The translations under genes and the position numbers were made by a program. Below are positions 11,551-22,090 of a stretch of DNA of 64,000 nucleotides, piece after piece (the stretch's first letter is position 1; the number at the start of each line of letters is the position of its first letter). The notes below the pieces were generated by a model. That model was not told where the DNA came from. It made no database searches and was given only the letters and a program-made list of their open reading frames with translations. The stretch is from Ryuthela nishihirai (lineage: Eukaryota > Arthropoda > Arachnida > Araneae > Heptathelidae): contig JAWZYU010000121.1 of assembly GCA_038380435.1 (NCBI GenBank), positions 186,001 to 250,000 on the forward strand, given 5' to 3'.

Positions 11551-12190
11551 CCCTCGAATAAAATAATTCATCTGATCATCATCATTTGGCAACAAGGCCA
11601 AATTGTCTTCATAATCTAAATCAGAAACTTTAAAATCTCTACACCATTTAAGGACAAAATCTTTCCCTTGCAAAGAATTTCATATAACATAAACAAGAAC
11701 GAGACTAAAGAGAAAAGGGGACAAAAATGCATCCTTGTTGAACATCAGAAGCAATGTTAAATTAATTGCTTACCAACTCTCACACATGACTCCATGTTAT
11801 AGAGAGCTTTCATTATGTTAACCAACTTGTCTGGTATGCCATACGACCTCAAGATCAACCACAAATTAAGATGATTAACATAGTTGAACATCTTTTTAAA
11901 ATCAACAAAGCTTGTAACTTTAAGATTCTGAAACTCAACATTTTTCAAGAACCTGCCTCAGTGAAAATATCTGATATACACATCCCCTACCACTTCTGAA
12001 TCCACATTGCTCATCGGACAATTGACTGTCAACCAGATTCTTAATTATTTTAAGCACAGTCATGCAAAGAACTTTACCTGATACAGAGAGTAAGCTGATA
12101 CCCCTATAGTTATCTCAAGAACTGTGATCACCTTTTAAAAATATGGATAATAGGTCTGGTAAAATCCTTAAAAACCATTCCTTTATCATA

Positions 12191-12572
12191 GGGTTGGGAT
12201 GGCTCAGTTGGTAGTGTGCCAGACTCGTAATCTGTAGTTCCCAGGTTTGAGTGCCAGCTGGGTCAGCATTGATATTTATCTCTGCAAAATTCCCCACCCT
12301 GCCCATGGTCAGTAGGGGACACAAATGGGCTTGAAAAGGCTGCCATCCGTCAGATTGGATGTTAAGTCATGGCCCTGAGCGCAGGAGAGCCATTCCCTGT
12401 GCACATTAAAGAACAGCCTTGATGGCCTTTACGGGAGCTACTATCTGTCTCCCAACAGCTGTTCCAGTGGGTACCCTCCCCCAACCTTCCCTGAGCCTTC
12501 GGGGTCCATGTGACCTGGCCATTTAGCCCATGGTGTGCAAAAAAGTGCTGCTCAGAGGTAAAACAACCCAAC
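12191..12572 (+). mobile_element. SINE family B, full length with 11-bp TSD
   Basis: The tRNA-like head (GGCTCAGTTGGTAGTGTG, then AGACTCGTAATCTG and B-box CCAGGTTTGAGTG) is followed by a central block with GGTCAGTAGGGGACAC, a GATTGGATGTTAAG motif and GTGCACATTAAAGAACAG. The 3' end is GAGGTAAAACAACCCAAC. The 11-bp direct repeat CCTTTATCATA flanks it at 12180-12190 and 12573-12583. Insertion is in the antisense RTE LINE. The head resembles tRNA-Lys (CTCGTAATC in place of the CTCTTAATC seen at 63844). Confidence 0.9.
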
Positions 12573-12737
12573 CCTTTATCATATAAAATATTCAAAATTC
12601 AGATTGTAATTCAGATTTATTTCTTCTTATGGAAAATACATGATTAAATTTTGCACCTTAGATGTATCATATCAGACAACATTTATCTAGTTTGATTTTA
12701 TTTCTTTAAATATTAGTAATCATCATGGTATAATTTT

Positions 12738-14137
12738 CATTCATCATCATCCTCAAGCAGCCAAGGGCTACGGAGGTCCAACCAGACAGTGCAGTTTAAT
12801 TCTCCAAGCATATCTGTTCTGAACTACATCTGGCCACTGCACACCAATTCGAACAAGATCCTGTTTGACATTGTCTGCCCACTGCATCCTAGGTCTCCCC
12901 CTCTTTCTGTGGCCTTTACGCACACTGTTCATAACCCTATTTGCCAATCTATAATTATCCATACAAGCAACATGACCAAACCATTGCAGTCTCTCTCCGC
13001 ACAATATGCTGCTCAAAAGAGGTTGATGACCCCTTCTTCTAGCCTGATCATTACTTACAAAGTGCAACCACCTAATGCCCAAGATACTGCATAAGCATCT
13101 AGAATCCAAGGCATCAAGTTCCTTGTTATCCTGCTTACAAAGGATCCATGTTTCGCTACCATAACTAACCTTAGAAAGAACCAAAGTATTACATAGCCTA
13201 ATTTTAGTCTTTAGGTGTATATGCCTATTGTTCCATACTCTCCATAGATTCTTAAAAAGTCCCAGTGGCAATCCCTGTTCTTCTATTTATCTCATGCTGC
13301 ACATCGCCAGTATCTTTTACATAGCTTCCAAGATAATTAAACTGAAACACTTGCTCAATAGTACAGCCATTCAAAGCAACTGAAGCACCATTTGCCTGAC
13401 CAATTTTCATCACTTTATTTTTTTCTTTGTTTATCACCATACCTACTCTGTTACTAGTCTCATCGACAGCCCTAATGAATGAATTCATCTCATTAACATC
13501 AGTAGCCAACAGGGCCAAATCACCTGCATAATCTAAATCAGGAATTTTGCATCTCTAGAGCATTTAAGGCCAAAATCTTTCCCTTGCAAAGAATTTTGCA
13601 TTACATAATCAATAACTAAAGAGTAAAGGAGACAACATGCACCCCTCTCTAACTCCACTAGCAATGCTAAACCAATCTCTGCAAGACATACCAACTCTCA
13701 CACACGATTCAGTGTTGCTATAGAGAGCTCTCATTATACTAACTTTTCAGGTATTCCATATGATCAAACAATCAACCACAAAGTATGTCTGTCGATCAAT
13801 AGGGTCAAAAGCCTTTTTGAAATCTATAAAGCTAGCAACCACAGGTTTCTGAAACTAAACATTTCTCAAGAATCTGCCTAAGTGAAAATATTTGATCAAT
13901 ACCTACCACTCCTCAATTCCGCAGTTGTCATCAACCAAATTCTTAATTCTATTAAGTATAATCATGCAAAGAAATTTACCTGGAACAGAAAGTAAATTAA
14001 TTCCACTATAATTATCACAAGAACTGCAATCAATTTTTTGAAAATTGGGACAATGATAGCTGTAGTAAAATCCATAGGAACAATGCTTTCATCATAAAAA
14101 ATATTCAAAATTTCAGTCAGCCATGTGACAACACAAA
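12738..14137 (-). mobile_element. RTE-clade LINE copy 2, 5'-truncated
   Basis: The 3' end is an ATC tract followed by CTCAAGCAGCCAAGGGCTA. The minus strand encodes the C-terminal region in two overlapping frames: 13252-13518 (RT thumb side; INKEKNKVMKIGQ and FNYLGSYVKDTGDV) and 12768-13271 (VSYGSETWILCKQDN, LCSILGIRWLHFV, WFGHVACMDNYRLAN, KRGRPRMQWADNVKQ). They are separated by a one-base shift at the run near 13255-13262. Decayed RT core sequence continues to about 14137. Its substitutions differ from copies 1 and 4, so it is probably a separate subfamily. Confidence 0.85.
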
Positions 14138-14189
14138 TAATTTATTAATTTAATTTTTTTATTAATTTATTTTTAATTTCCATTTTTTA

Positions 14190-14470
14190 TGTAGGCAAGA
14201 AGTTGGCAGAAAAAACAATATCAAATTATCCATCCCTACACCTGGACTTGAACTCACGTCCTTTTGACCAGTAGCTAAGCACACTAACCACTCAGTGCCA
14301 CTTAGGCTATAGATTTGTTTGTTTTTCTTTTTTAACTTGTAAGGCATGGATGACCTTCTAGACCTTTTAGCCCTCTCAGACCTTCTACTATGGCATATAA
14401 ACTGACAGGCTCCTGTCAGATCTCTGTGGCAAGCAGCTGCTTGAGGGGGTATTTATTTATTTTATATTTA
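14190..14470. mobile_element. SINE family A, head inverted relative to tail
   Basis: 14231-14305 is a family A head on the minus strand (reverse of GAGTGGTTAGTGTGCTTAGC and of GAGTTCAAGTCC). 14341-14470 is a family A body and tail on the plus strand (AGGCATGGATGA, then AAGCAGCTGCTTGAGGGGGT and an ATTT tail). The two parts meet head to head with about 35 bp of unrelated AT-rich DNA between them. This is either two independent fragments or an inversion inside one copy. Confidence 0.65.
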
Positions 14471-15020
14471 TTTCTAATGAGATTATTTTTCTGGGTAATT
14501 TTTATATTATGAATTGGTGATGAATTGTTATAATATTTTTGGAGCTTTTCTGGTTTGTGTCCAATGAGATTACTTCATTCTGTGGTTGTTTAAAATTGTG
14601 GAACAATGCTCTGTTTTTTGGCGATATGAGCCTTTCAAAATAAATTTTTATAAGGTTTTTGAACACTGCTAAATGGCATTCTTTGGTGAGTGGTAATAGG
14701 CAGTTGGAAGGGGTGTAGCAAAGGGACAGTTATTGTGGAGGGAAAATGAAAATTTTCCAACTCGGAAATCAAATTTTGCCGACTGCCAAAATAAATATAC
14801 TATGTCTCTGTCAGGGAAGTTCCCAGGATTTTGTTATATAAGGGGAAGGGAGTGACATTGAGTTTGTTAACTCTCACTGTTACCTATCTTCCTATTGCTC
14901 TTATCTTTGACATTTGTCGGTTGGTTGATTTGTCAGTTTCTATGTTTGCTAGTTTGTGGATTTGACAAAATGTTGTTTACCATATTTTTCCAATGCAATG
15001 GAGAAACTTAATGATTTATA
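14471..15020. other. non-coding DNA with a repeat shared with 58237-58315
   Basis: No gene. The segment 14505-14595 (TCCAATGAGATTACTTCATT, TGTGGTTGTTTAA) matches the DNA just left of the TTAA-bounded unit at 58312. It is a dispersed repeat of unknown type. Confidence 0.5.
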
Positions 15021-15680
15021 TGTCAAATGGAAGCCTGTTATGCAGCGAGTGTCATAGGCTTTAAAAAATAACCCCCCCTAGCTTTGTTCCCACCCTAAGA
15101 AAGGGGTAATATCAACACTAAACTCCCACAATATCTCCAGAAAACAATGAAAACAACAAACAGTGGCTCAAATGAATGCTTCTAAAGTGGGGAATGTTAC
15201 AGGCTACAAAAAATCGACCCCTATGCTTTCTTCCCCCTAAGAAAGGGTGGAAATATGGAAATGATTGTTCCCTATATCTCCCAAACACTAGTGCAGAAAC
15301 TAACAAGCTACACATCAAATGAAAGCTTGTGAAATTAAGAGTGTCCTACACTTCAAAAAATTGACCAGACACTTCCCTCCTAAAAAGAGGGAAATATCGA
15401 AGTCATCTTACTATATCTTTGGAGTGTGAGAACATACAGCTAGGGGTTAGGTGTCAAATGAAAGTTCAGGTAGGGAATGTCATAAACTATTACGAATTTT
15501 GTCCCATTATTCCCCCTGATTAATGGGTTATTGCAAATTTTTACATGGTTCCCTTAACAGGTCATATCTCAAATTATAATTTATAATGGCTACAATGTCA
15601 TGGATTAATTCAAACTTAAATCCAAAGTACAGGAAAATATGGTCTATGTATGAGTAAATAAATCAAATGAAAGTTTTGCA
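15021..15680. repeat. degenerate tandem repeat, unit about 145 bp
   Basis: The core (C)TCAAATGAAAGCTT or a variant recurs at about 15022, 15167, 15313, 15453 and 15662. Spacings are about 145, 146, 140 and 209 bp. Between cores, related phrases recur (GTGTCATAGGCTT, GTGTCCTACACTT, ATGTCATAAACTA). It is a diverged minisatellite or satellite remnant. Confidence 0.55.
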
Positions 15681-15727
15681 AGTAGGTTTATTTAGTGTAA
15701 AAAAAAGATATAAAGAAATTAAAAAAT

Positions 15728-15985
15728 TCCTAACATACCTATCTTCCTATAGGACCATAAAACATAGAAAAAGAAATCTAAAGCATATCAATGATGCAAT
15801 CAGTCACTGAGTTACTCTTCACTCCAAAGGAAGATAGGGCGACAATTTACCTACTCCACAAGACTGATGGTGCCCTATCTTCCCTTCAAATGAATACAAA
15901 TTCAGTGACTGATTGCACCATCAATATGCTTTTAGGTTTGTTTTTCTACATTTTAGGGTCCTATAGGAAAATAGGTATGTTTGGA
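15728..15985. repeat. fold-back element with long inverted arms
   Basis: The left arm (about 15730-15818) and the reverse complement of the right arm (about 15895-15983) match with few differences. Examples are CATACCTATCTTCCTATAGG against CATACCTATTTTCCTATAGG, and TGCAATCAGTCACTGA in both. The loop also holds an inner complementary pair, GAAGATAGGGCGACA and TGGTGCCCTATCTTC. The structure is MITE- or fold-back-like. It overlaps no recognised gene, and the open frames across it come from the arms. Confidence 0.75.
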
Positions 15986-16642
15986 GTTTTATAATTATTT
16001 TATATTTTTTAGAAAACAATTGCAATTTTTGCAACTAATATGTATTTTTCTAAGTGGTTTTGAATTTTGCAAATTCCCAGATTTTACCAAGGTATATAGA
16101 TTTTACCAATTCCCCAAGATGATGTTGCCAACTCTCCTTAATTTCAAAAACAATACAATTTTCACAACGACCTGTATTTTACCAAGTGGCATCGTCAAGT
16201 TGATTCAAATTCCCCCTTCCCCTTTAATTTTACAAAAGAAAAATAATCACAATATTCGCAACTCAGTGGATTTTACTATCACTTCAAATTTTGACAACTG
16301 TGATTTAGTTTCGAGGGACCTTTCCCCTAACATTCTTCCCACCCTGCTGCAATTTTGAAATTTTCTGACACCAAAATGGTGGTATCTTACAAGGTAATCT
16401 GGGGGTCATGGTTTTCTTGCCAATGTACTGTCTAGTTCCCCATTATCGTATATATTCGGTCCTACCAATCCCTAACAAAATTTTCTGGTTACTAGCTTCA
16501 CACATTTTCTTAGGTAAATTATTTTTTTACCAAAGAAATGGCTTTTTATGTTCTTCCTAAAGTTTAGTCGTTACCCTTCTACAAACGTCTGCTGTCCACT
16601 GCATGACAAAAAGTAAAATTTTCCCTTTTTTCAACTCCTATG
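15986..16642. other. unassigned DNA
   Basis: AT-rich with pyrimidine-rich stretches. An open frame of 125 codons (15981-16358) has no recognisable domain and biased T/A composition; I do not regard it as a gene. Confidence 0.4.
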
Positions 16643-16680
16643 TATAAAAGGGTTTCATTACTCCCTTTCTCTCTTCATTC
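16643..16680 (+). promoter_or_regulatory. candidate TATA/initiator core promoter
   Basis: TATAAAAGGG (16643-16652) is followed 32 bp later by TCATTC (16675-16680), which fits the arthropod initiator pattern TCAKTY, in a pyrimidine-rich context. The spacing is slightly longer than usual. No recognised gene begins immediately downstream; the next element is a truncated Penelope copy at 16816. It could be chance. Confidence 0.2.
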
Positions 16681-16815
16681 TCTCCACCTTACATCTTGAT
16701 CACTTTCTGTCTTCCTCCCTGTGGTTGTGAGCATTAAACATAGCTAAATTATCCCCTTTGAATCACGTTTTTCCTGCATGATATATTGCCATCATTAAAT
16801 CTTTTAAAAGCAGAA

Positions 16816-17330
16816 AAGAATTGCTTCAAAAATCGGGCGTATACCAATTTCCCCTACAGTTGACGGATAATTCCGTTGTGTACTACATCGGCAAAACCAT
16901 TCGGTCTTTGCAAGAAAGGTTCGCGGAGCACAAAGCTGATGTCAGCCAAAAGAAGCTAACGACGGCCGCCTCTGAGCTAGCAGTGCAACACACGGCAACA
17001 ATAGACTGGGAGCACGCCACACTTCTTGTGCGCGCATCCACTTTCTACGGAACCATAGTACGCGAGGCTATTGAAATAATGACCTCGTCCGTCCCCACCT
17101 GCAACCGAGACACTGGAATCACCCTACACGACATGTGGAAAGAAGCTCTTTGTCTAAATGGACCCAACGTCAGTACATAACATCACTTCACTGAAGACAG
17201 AGCGCTGTCTTTGCTCCAAAAAGCTTCTGAGAGTTTTTCTCCTAAGAACTTTCAACATCCAAATAGTTTGAAGGATAAACTCTGAAATTTTATTGCTCAA
17301 TGACAGAGAATTTTTAAATCATTTTAAATA
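16816..17330 (+). mobile_element. Penelope-like element copy 2, strongly 5'-truncated
   Basis: It begins abruptly inside the linker before the GIY-YIG domain (GCTTCAAAAATCGGGCGTAT) and runs to the 3' end TTTTTAAATCATTTTAAATA. The near-identity to copy 1 over the shared part suggests both are from one fairly recent family. 5' truncation is normal for this element class. Confidence 0.85.
16821..17180 (+). pseudogene. Penelope GIY-YIG endonuclease fragment, open
   Basis: An open frame of 119 codons with GVYQFPLQL, VVYYIGKTIRSLQERFAEHK and ATLLVRASTFYGTIVREAI, then a conserved C-terminal extension ending in ALCLNGPNVST. It keeps the GVY/YIG pair, the catalytic-type arginine in SLQER and the glutamate in REAIEI. 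It lacks the whole RT and the natural start; the first methionine is only the first one after truncation. It shows what the broken region of copy 1 should look like, so it is useful for family comparison. Confidence 0.8.
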
Positions 17331-17744
17331 TGCTCTATTTTACGTAAAGAATGGAGCAGCAAAACCTGAAGATCAATGAAGGCACCAACTGATAATAAAA
17401 TGCTATACACAGAAAATATAGCTTTTTTCCTGTGTCACCTTTAAGATTGTTTGTATGGGTAATAGAGGCAAAAAAGAATTGAAATTTTGTGTATTTCATG
17501 CATTTTTCAATAAATTTTTGGAAAAACTCTGAAATGGAGGGGGAAATGTTATTCTTCAGAGGAAATCCCTTCTCTTGCCACATACACACAACTTTCCTTA
17601 TTTTATTCTAGATCGGGTTGTTTCGGTAATGCTCTTATTGGCTGTTTGAATGAGTTGCTAATCTGTTGAGAGTCAATGCAATTTTCTATATGATATTTGA
17701 TTGTTGATAGGGATAGGATTTACTATAGGATAGTTAAAAACCCT
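17331..17744. other. unassigned DNA
   Basis: AT-rich. A minus-strand frame of 84 codons (17335-17589) has no domain. No repeat family recognised. Confidence 0.4.
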
Positions 17745-17749
17745 ATTCC

Positions 17750-20700
17750 CTGATCTATAGGTATTCAAATGAGCAACATGGCCAAACGAGCAGACTCCCA
17801 CTCTGCACAATATGTTGTTCAAAGGAGCTGCCAACTCCTTTGACTAACTTTGTCATTACAAACATGGCCTGATCTAGGGGGGAGGGGAGTCTATCCACCC
17901 TTTCAGGAGGAGAATAAGGGAACAGGAGTAAAAAAAAATTAAGTAATTTATATTTCATGCACTTTTAAAAATATACTTTTTAAACTGTAAAATGGAGGGG
18001 AACTGATATACTGCATTCTATGGCAAGAGTCTGACCACCTCTTTCCCAACTCCTTTTACAATTTTTTCGCTCAAATGTGTTTCTTGTCCCCCTCTCTCTT
18101 GACTTTTTCCTAGATCCGGGCCAGCTTACAAAGCTCAACTGCCTGGTCCCCAGGATACTGTGTAAGCATCTAACATCAATGGTTATCAAGTTTTCTGTTA
18201 TTTTGTTTGCTAAGTGGCAAGTATCACTACCATAACCAAATCTAGAAAAACCAAACTCTTATAGTCTCACAAAAGTTGCAACAGTAATCCCTATTTTTTA
18301 GTTTATCTCATGATACACATCATCAGCATCTCTGATATGGCTCCAAAAATAATTCAACTGAGACACTTGCTCAACAGTGTGACCATTCAGATTAAATGAA
18401 TCATAGCCTGCCTGACCAATTTTCATCACTTTATTTTTCTTTCTGTTTATCACCAAGCCTACTCTATTACCAGGTCTCATCAACAGCTTGAGTGAAATAG
18501 TTCATCACATCATTTGCTAAAATGGCTAAATCATCAGCATACTATAACTCAGAAATTTCAGACATGTAGATCATTTACTCCTAAAATATTACTCTTGCAA
18601 TGATTTTGCATAACATAATCAATAACAAAACTAAAAAGAAAACAATAAAAAAAATGCACCTTGTTGAACACCAGAAGCAATGCTAAGCCAATTGCTACAT
18701 GCCTTACCAACTCTCACACATGACTGAGTTTCATTACAGAGAACTTTCATTATGTTAAATAACTTGTCTTGTATGCCATATGATCTCACAATCAATTGAT
18801 GACAATCACCAGACTCAAAAGCCTTTTTGAAATTTACAAAGATAGTAACCACAGGTTTCTAAAACTCTAAACATTTCTCAAGAATCTGCCTGAGAAAAAA
18901 TATCTGATTTGAAACATCCTTACCACTTCTGAATCCACATTGCTCATCTCGCAATTGCCGCTAATCCAGATTCTTAAATCTATTAAGCAAAATTATGCGA
19001 TGAATTTTTTCTGGAACAGAAAGTAGCGTGATACACCTATAGTTATCACAAGAACTGTGATCAAGTTAAAAAAAAAATAGTAATAATGATTGCTTTAGTG
19101 AAATTCTTAGGAACAATGCTTTTATGACAAAAAAATTCAAATTTTCCATTAGTTATATAGTAACAGAAACATCGACATCTGTAAGCATTTAAGTAGTAAT
19201 TTCATCTACCCCTGGGTATTTATGTAGTTTAAATTTAGGAATAACGAAAATAACTTTGTAGTTTGATATAAGTCAGACATTACAGCCAGTAATGCATCTA
19301 TCATAATTGCAAACAATGGGAGTTGAACTAAACACATTGTTTAGAACTTCTCTGAAATGCTCAGTCCACCTAGCCATGATTGAATCCTCACCTTCAATAA
19401 CCTTAACAACACAAAACATTAACCATGTGGTACAGCTATCTGCTGTTATGCTATCTAACTGCTTCCATGGCTATGTCAGCTAAGGCACCTCACCAGAGAT
19501 TCTTATCAGATGCTACCTTATCCTTTACACGTTTATTAAGCTCTCTGTAACACTTTCTATTAGGAATAGTAGGGTGCTGAATAAGGACATTTCTGTAGTT
19601 GTTTTCTTCCAAAATAAGCTCCAGTACCTTATCACTCAAATAATTTTGCCCTCTGCCCCTTTTTTACCCATGAGCCCATTTTTCTTCAACTATAGTGAGC
19701 AAGACATGACCATCATAATTAGTAAGTAACGAATCAAGATGAGTTTTAGCTATTACTGGGTCTTTTAGAGCTTCAGTGTTAAATTTCACCTTTCTTAATC
19801 TTAGCACAACTCTTCTTCAGTAAAAGTTACAACACACCTTTAATAAAGGTAATTGTCAGATTGAATTTCAGTTCCCCTATATATGCAGGTGCTGAACTGG
19901 TAAGAGTGTTGAGTGCGATGGAATCCTAGGCCCTGATGAGAGCAGGATTTTTTTAAAATAATTTTTACTTGAAAAAATTTCCAAAATTTTGGAAAACTCA
20001 TTTTATGCTTCACGTACGAACTCTCGAAAGAATAACTCTTAAAATCTCCTTTACTAGATGCTGTGTCTCTTTAAAAGAAAAAAGGCTAGTCTCTTATGCA
20101 GCCCATTGGGTGAAAAACACTTGTACTTATGTATGTCGTTGTTTTTATAAAAAGTGTTAATTTGTTATACCATTAAATTTACTTGTCAGTATGAGACGTT
20201 ACCCACTGCCATTGCAGCTAAAAATGCCAAGTGGCCTATTAGCCATCCTCAATGGTATGTTACCAACTTTAGCGTTGAAGTCACGTAGAACAAGGGATAA
20301 TATCTCCTTTCTCGATAGAATTGAAAACATCCTAAAGTTGCCTGTAAAATCAATCTTTCTAATTCTAGTCGGCACTCTCAGTAGGGGCATAACAACAGAT
20401 AGCATTCCAGTTTTTAATGCTTGCCTGAAATTTTAACTGTGAGATACCTTTCATTAATGCATTCATATCCCATAAGTGCATCACTAACATTTCTTTTCAG
20501 TAGCAAACCTACGACTTAGGGATACTTTCCATCATGCCTCGCTGGAAAGACAAATTTAAGATTATTTTTAGGTATCGGACCTTTCTGTCCATGTGGTCTC
20601 TTGCAAGCCGAAAATATTTAAGTTATAATGGTAAAATTCTTGTGTTGATTACTCCTCAACAGGGTAGAAGAAAAAGTAGCTATAATAGTCCAAATGAATA

Positions 20701-20870
20701 GGCCAAACTGATTTGGTTGCCCTCTCTTTCCATTCACCAGAAAAGTGAGTATCTCTTTCGAAAGGTACTAATGGTCTACACCAGCAGAAAGTGGGGTCAG
20801 ACTTTAGCTTCTAAGCCTGGCTGGTTCTGTGCATCATCACAGATACTCCCAGTTAGTAAAACGGAAATAC
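17750..20870 (-). mobile_element. RTE-clade LINE copy 3, heavily decayed
   Basis: A minus-strand remnant from the C-terminal domain (GCAACATGGCC... near 17778) through the RT (FVNFKKAFESGDCHQL at 18780-18850) and the linker domain to the endonuclease (LVLRDFNAKVGN at about 20260-20300). It ends in 5' untranslated sequence near 20870 (TGGTCTACACCAG... region). A short MITE (17866-18122) and about 200 bp of non-LINE DNA (roughly 19885-20096) interrupt it. All frames are broken. It is older than copies 1, 4 and 8, judging by the stop density. Confidence 0.8.
17866..18122. mobile_element. MITE of about 257 bp inside RTE copy 3
   Basis: The left end TGGCCTGATCTAGG and the right end CCTAGATCCGGGCCA are inverted repeats of each other, apart from one indel and one mismatch. 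LINE sequence is continuous across the site: TTACAAA precedes the element (17857-17863) and TTACAAA follows it (18126-18132). This fits a 7-8 bp target duplication as in hAT elements. No coding sequence. Confidence 0.6.
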
Positions 20871-21057
20871 AGAGTATGACTTGTAAATTTCTCTTGTTGG
20901 TAAATCTTGTAGTGGCTCTTTCCTTTATTTTCATAGTTTCCTTCATTGGTTCTTTAAAAATACAATGCTTGACATTGAAAGTGCCCCATCCAGAAGGACA
21001 TATCACACATATAATAATAATTTCCACTCTATAAATTGATTCAAATATTTAGATGAT

Positions 21058-21440
21058 CTCCTGACAACATGTCAGGTACTCTGAACCACTGAGCTACTGG
21101 CCACCGATCAAGATCTTCTCTATCTACTTTCCTAATATGTAGGGAGTGTTCAAGCAATCCCGCCTCAAGCGGCTTTTTAATGCCTTTTCTTAGATGGAAT
21201 GCATGTCCTCCAAGTATGCAATCTACAAATAATTATTATTAAACTCAACACATTAAGCATATACTAATAATTTCCATTCTGTAAATTGATTCAAATATAT
21301 ACTCCTGACATGTTATTTATTAGGTGGTCATGGGTTCGTGTCCCACCCGACACAAGACAATTTTTACTCTAAATATTTGAATCAATTTACAGAGTGGAAA
21401 TTATTAGTATATGCTTAATGTGTTGAGTTTAATAATAATT
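21058..21440. mobile_element. tRNA-derived SINE family C, mirrored into a hairpin
   Basis: The reverse strand of 21058-21108 has a tRNA-like head (GTAGCTCAGTGGTTCAGAGT). 21297-21360 has the complementary half of such a head on the plus strand, with a B-box-like GGGTTCGTGTCCC. The body sequence occurs as an inverted pair: 21229-21297 and 21371-21440 match as reverse complements for about 68 bp (CAACACATTAAGCATATACT in one arm). A partial third body copy lies at 21013-21045. The arrangement looks like two head-to-head or tail-to-tail copies of one SINE. Confidence 0.6.
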
Positions 21441-22090
21441 TTTTGGACATACTACACAAACTTTCAAATAGAAGGGTAGGTGTGCGCAGTTGAGATATGC
21501 AAATGATGTGTGGCTCAAGATATGAAAGGTGCAATAAGGAACAAGGATGGTGTGTTTATGCAGATGGAAGTCATGCAAACAGTTGAGATTAGGTGGTTCC
21601 ACTTGGAAACTGTTCAGCTGAGGCCGAAGATGCCTGGTACATGCCATCAGCAGGTTTATCGCCATTTGGATGCTTTTGAGAGAGGAAGAATCACAGGCCT
21701 ATGTGAAGCTGGATAGGCTGCACGTAGTGACACTGCCCATGTTCATCGGGATACATGAAGTGTTGGACACTGATCGCAGCAGTGATGAGATGAGGGTTCT
21801 AGTGTGCATCGCAGAGGGAGGGTGCCATCTGACACACGTCAGCACGGCTTGATAGGCGCATTGTTCGACATGCTTGTTCATCATCATGGCTTGACACGCA
21901 TTTTTTGACGTGCTTTGTTCATCACCACAGAGCACTGTAGGCAATATTCAACATGCTGCATTAGCAGCCATGGATGTCGCCATAACAAACCAAAAGTTGC
22001 ATGAGGCACACTTGCACTCTAGGCAACTTTTACATCTACTACCATTGACTGCAAACCATTGCAGCGCTCATCTGGTTTGGTGCCGAAGTT

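Larger units (their letters stand above)
9132..12622 (-). mobile_element. RTE-clade LINE copy 1, with nested insertions
   Basis: The 3' end lies at an ATC tract (9132-9146) next to GCTCAAGCAGCCATGGGCT, the 3' junction shared by the RTE copies here. Reading leftward on the minus strand, the LINE covers the C-terminal domain (HEINRRIGIAAGTFKNLWRV at about 9660-9711) and, beyond the Penelope insertion, the RT palm (FVDFKKMF near 11900). The RT part is interrupted by a Penelope-like element (about 9861-11550) and a SINE-B (12191-12572). LINE sequence resumes after each insertion. It is truncated at the 5' end near 12622 and has many frameshifts. Confidence 0.85.

Noticed and set aside
20191..20436. 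Plus-strand 81-codon frame
   Set aside because: It is antisense to the RTE endonuclease, whose DFNAKVG block is readable on the minus strand.
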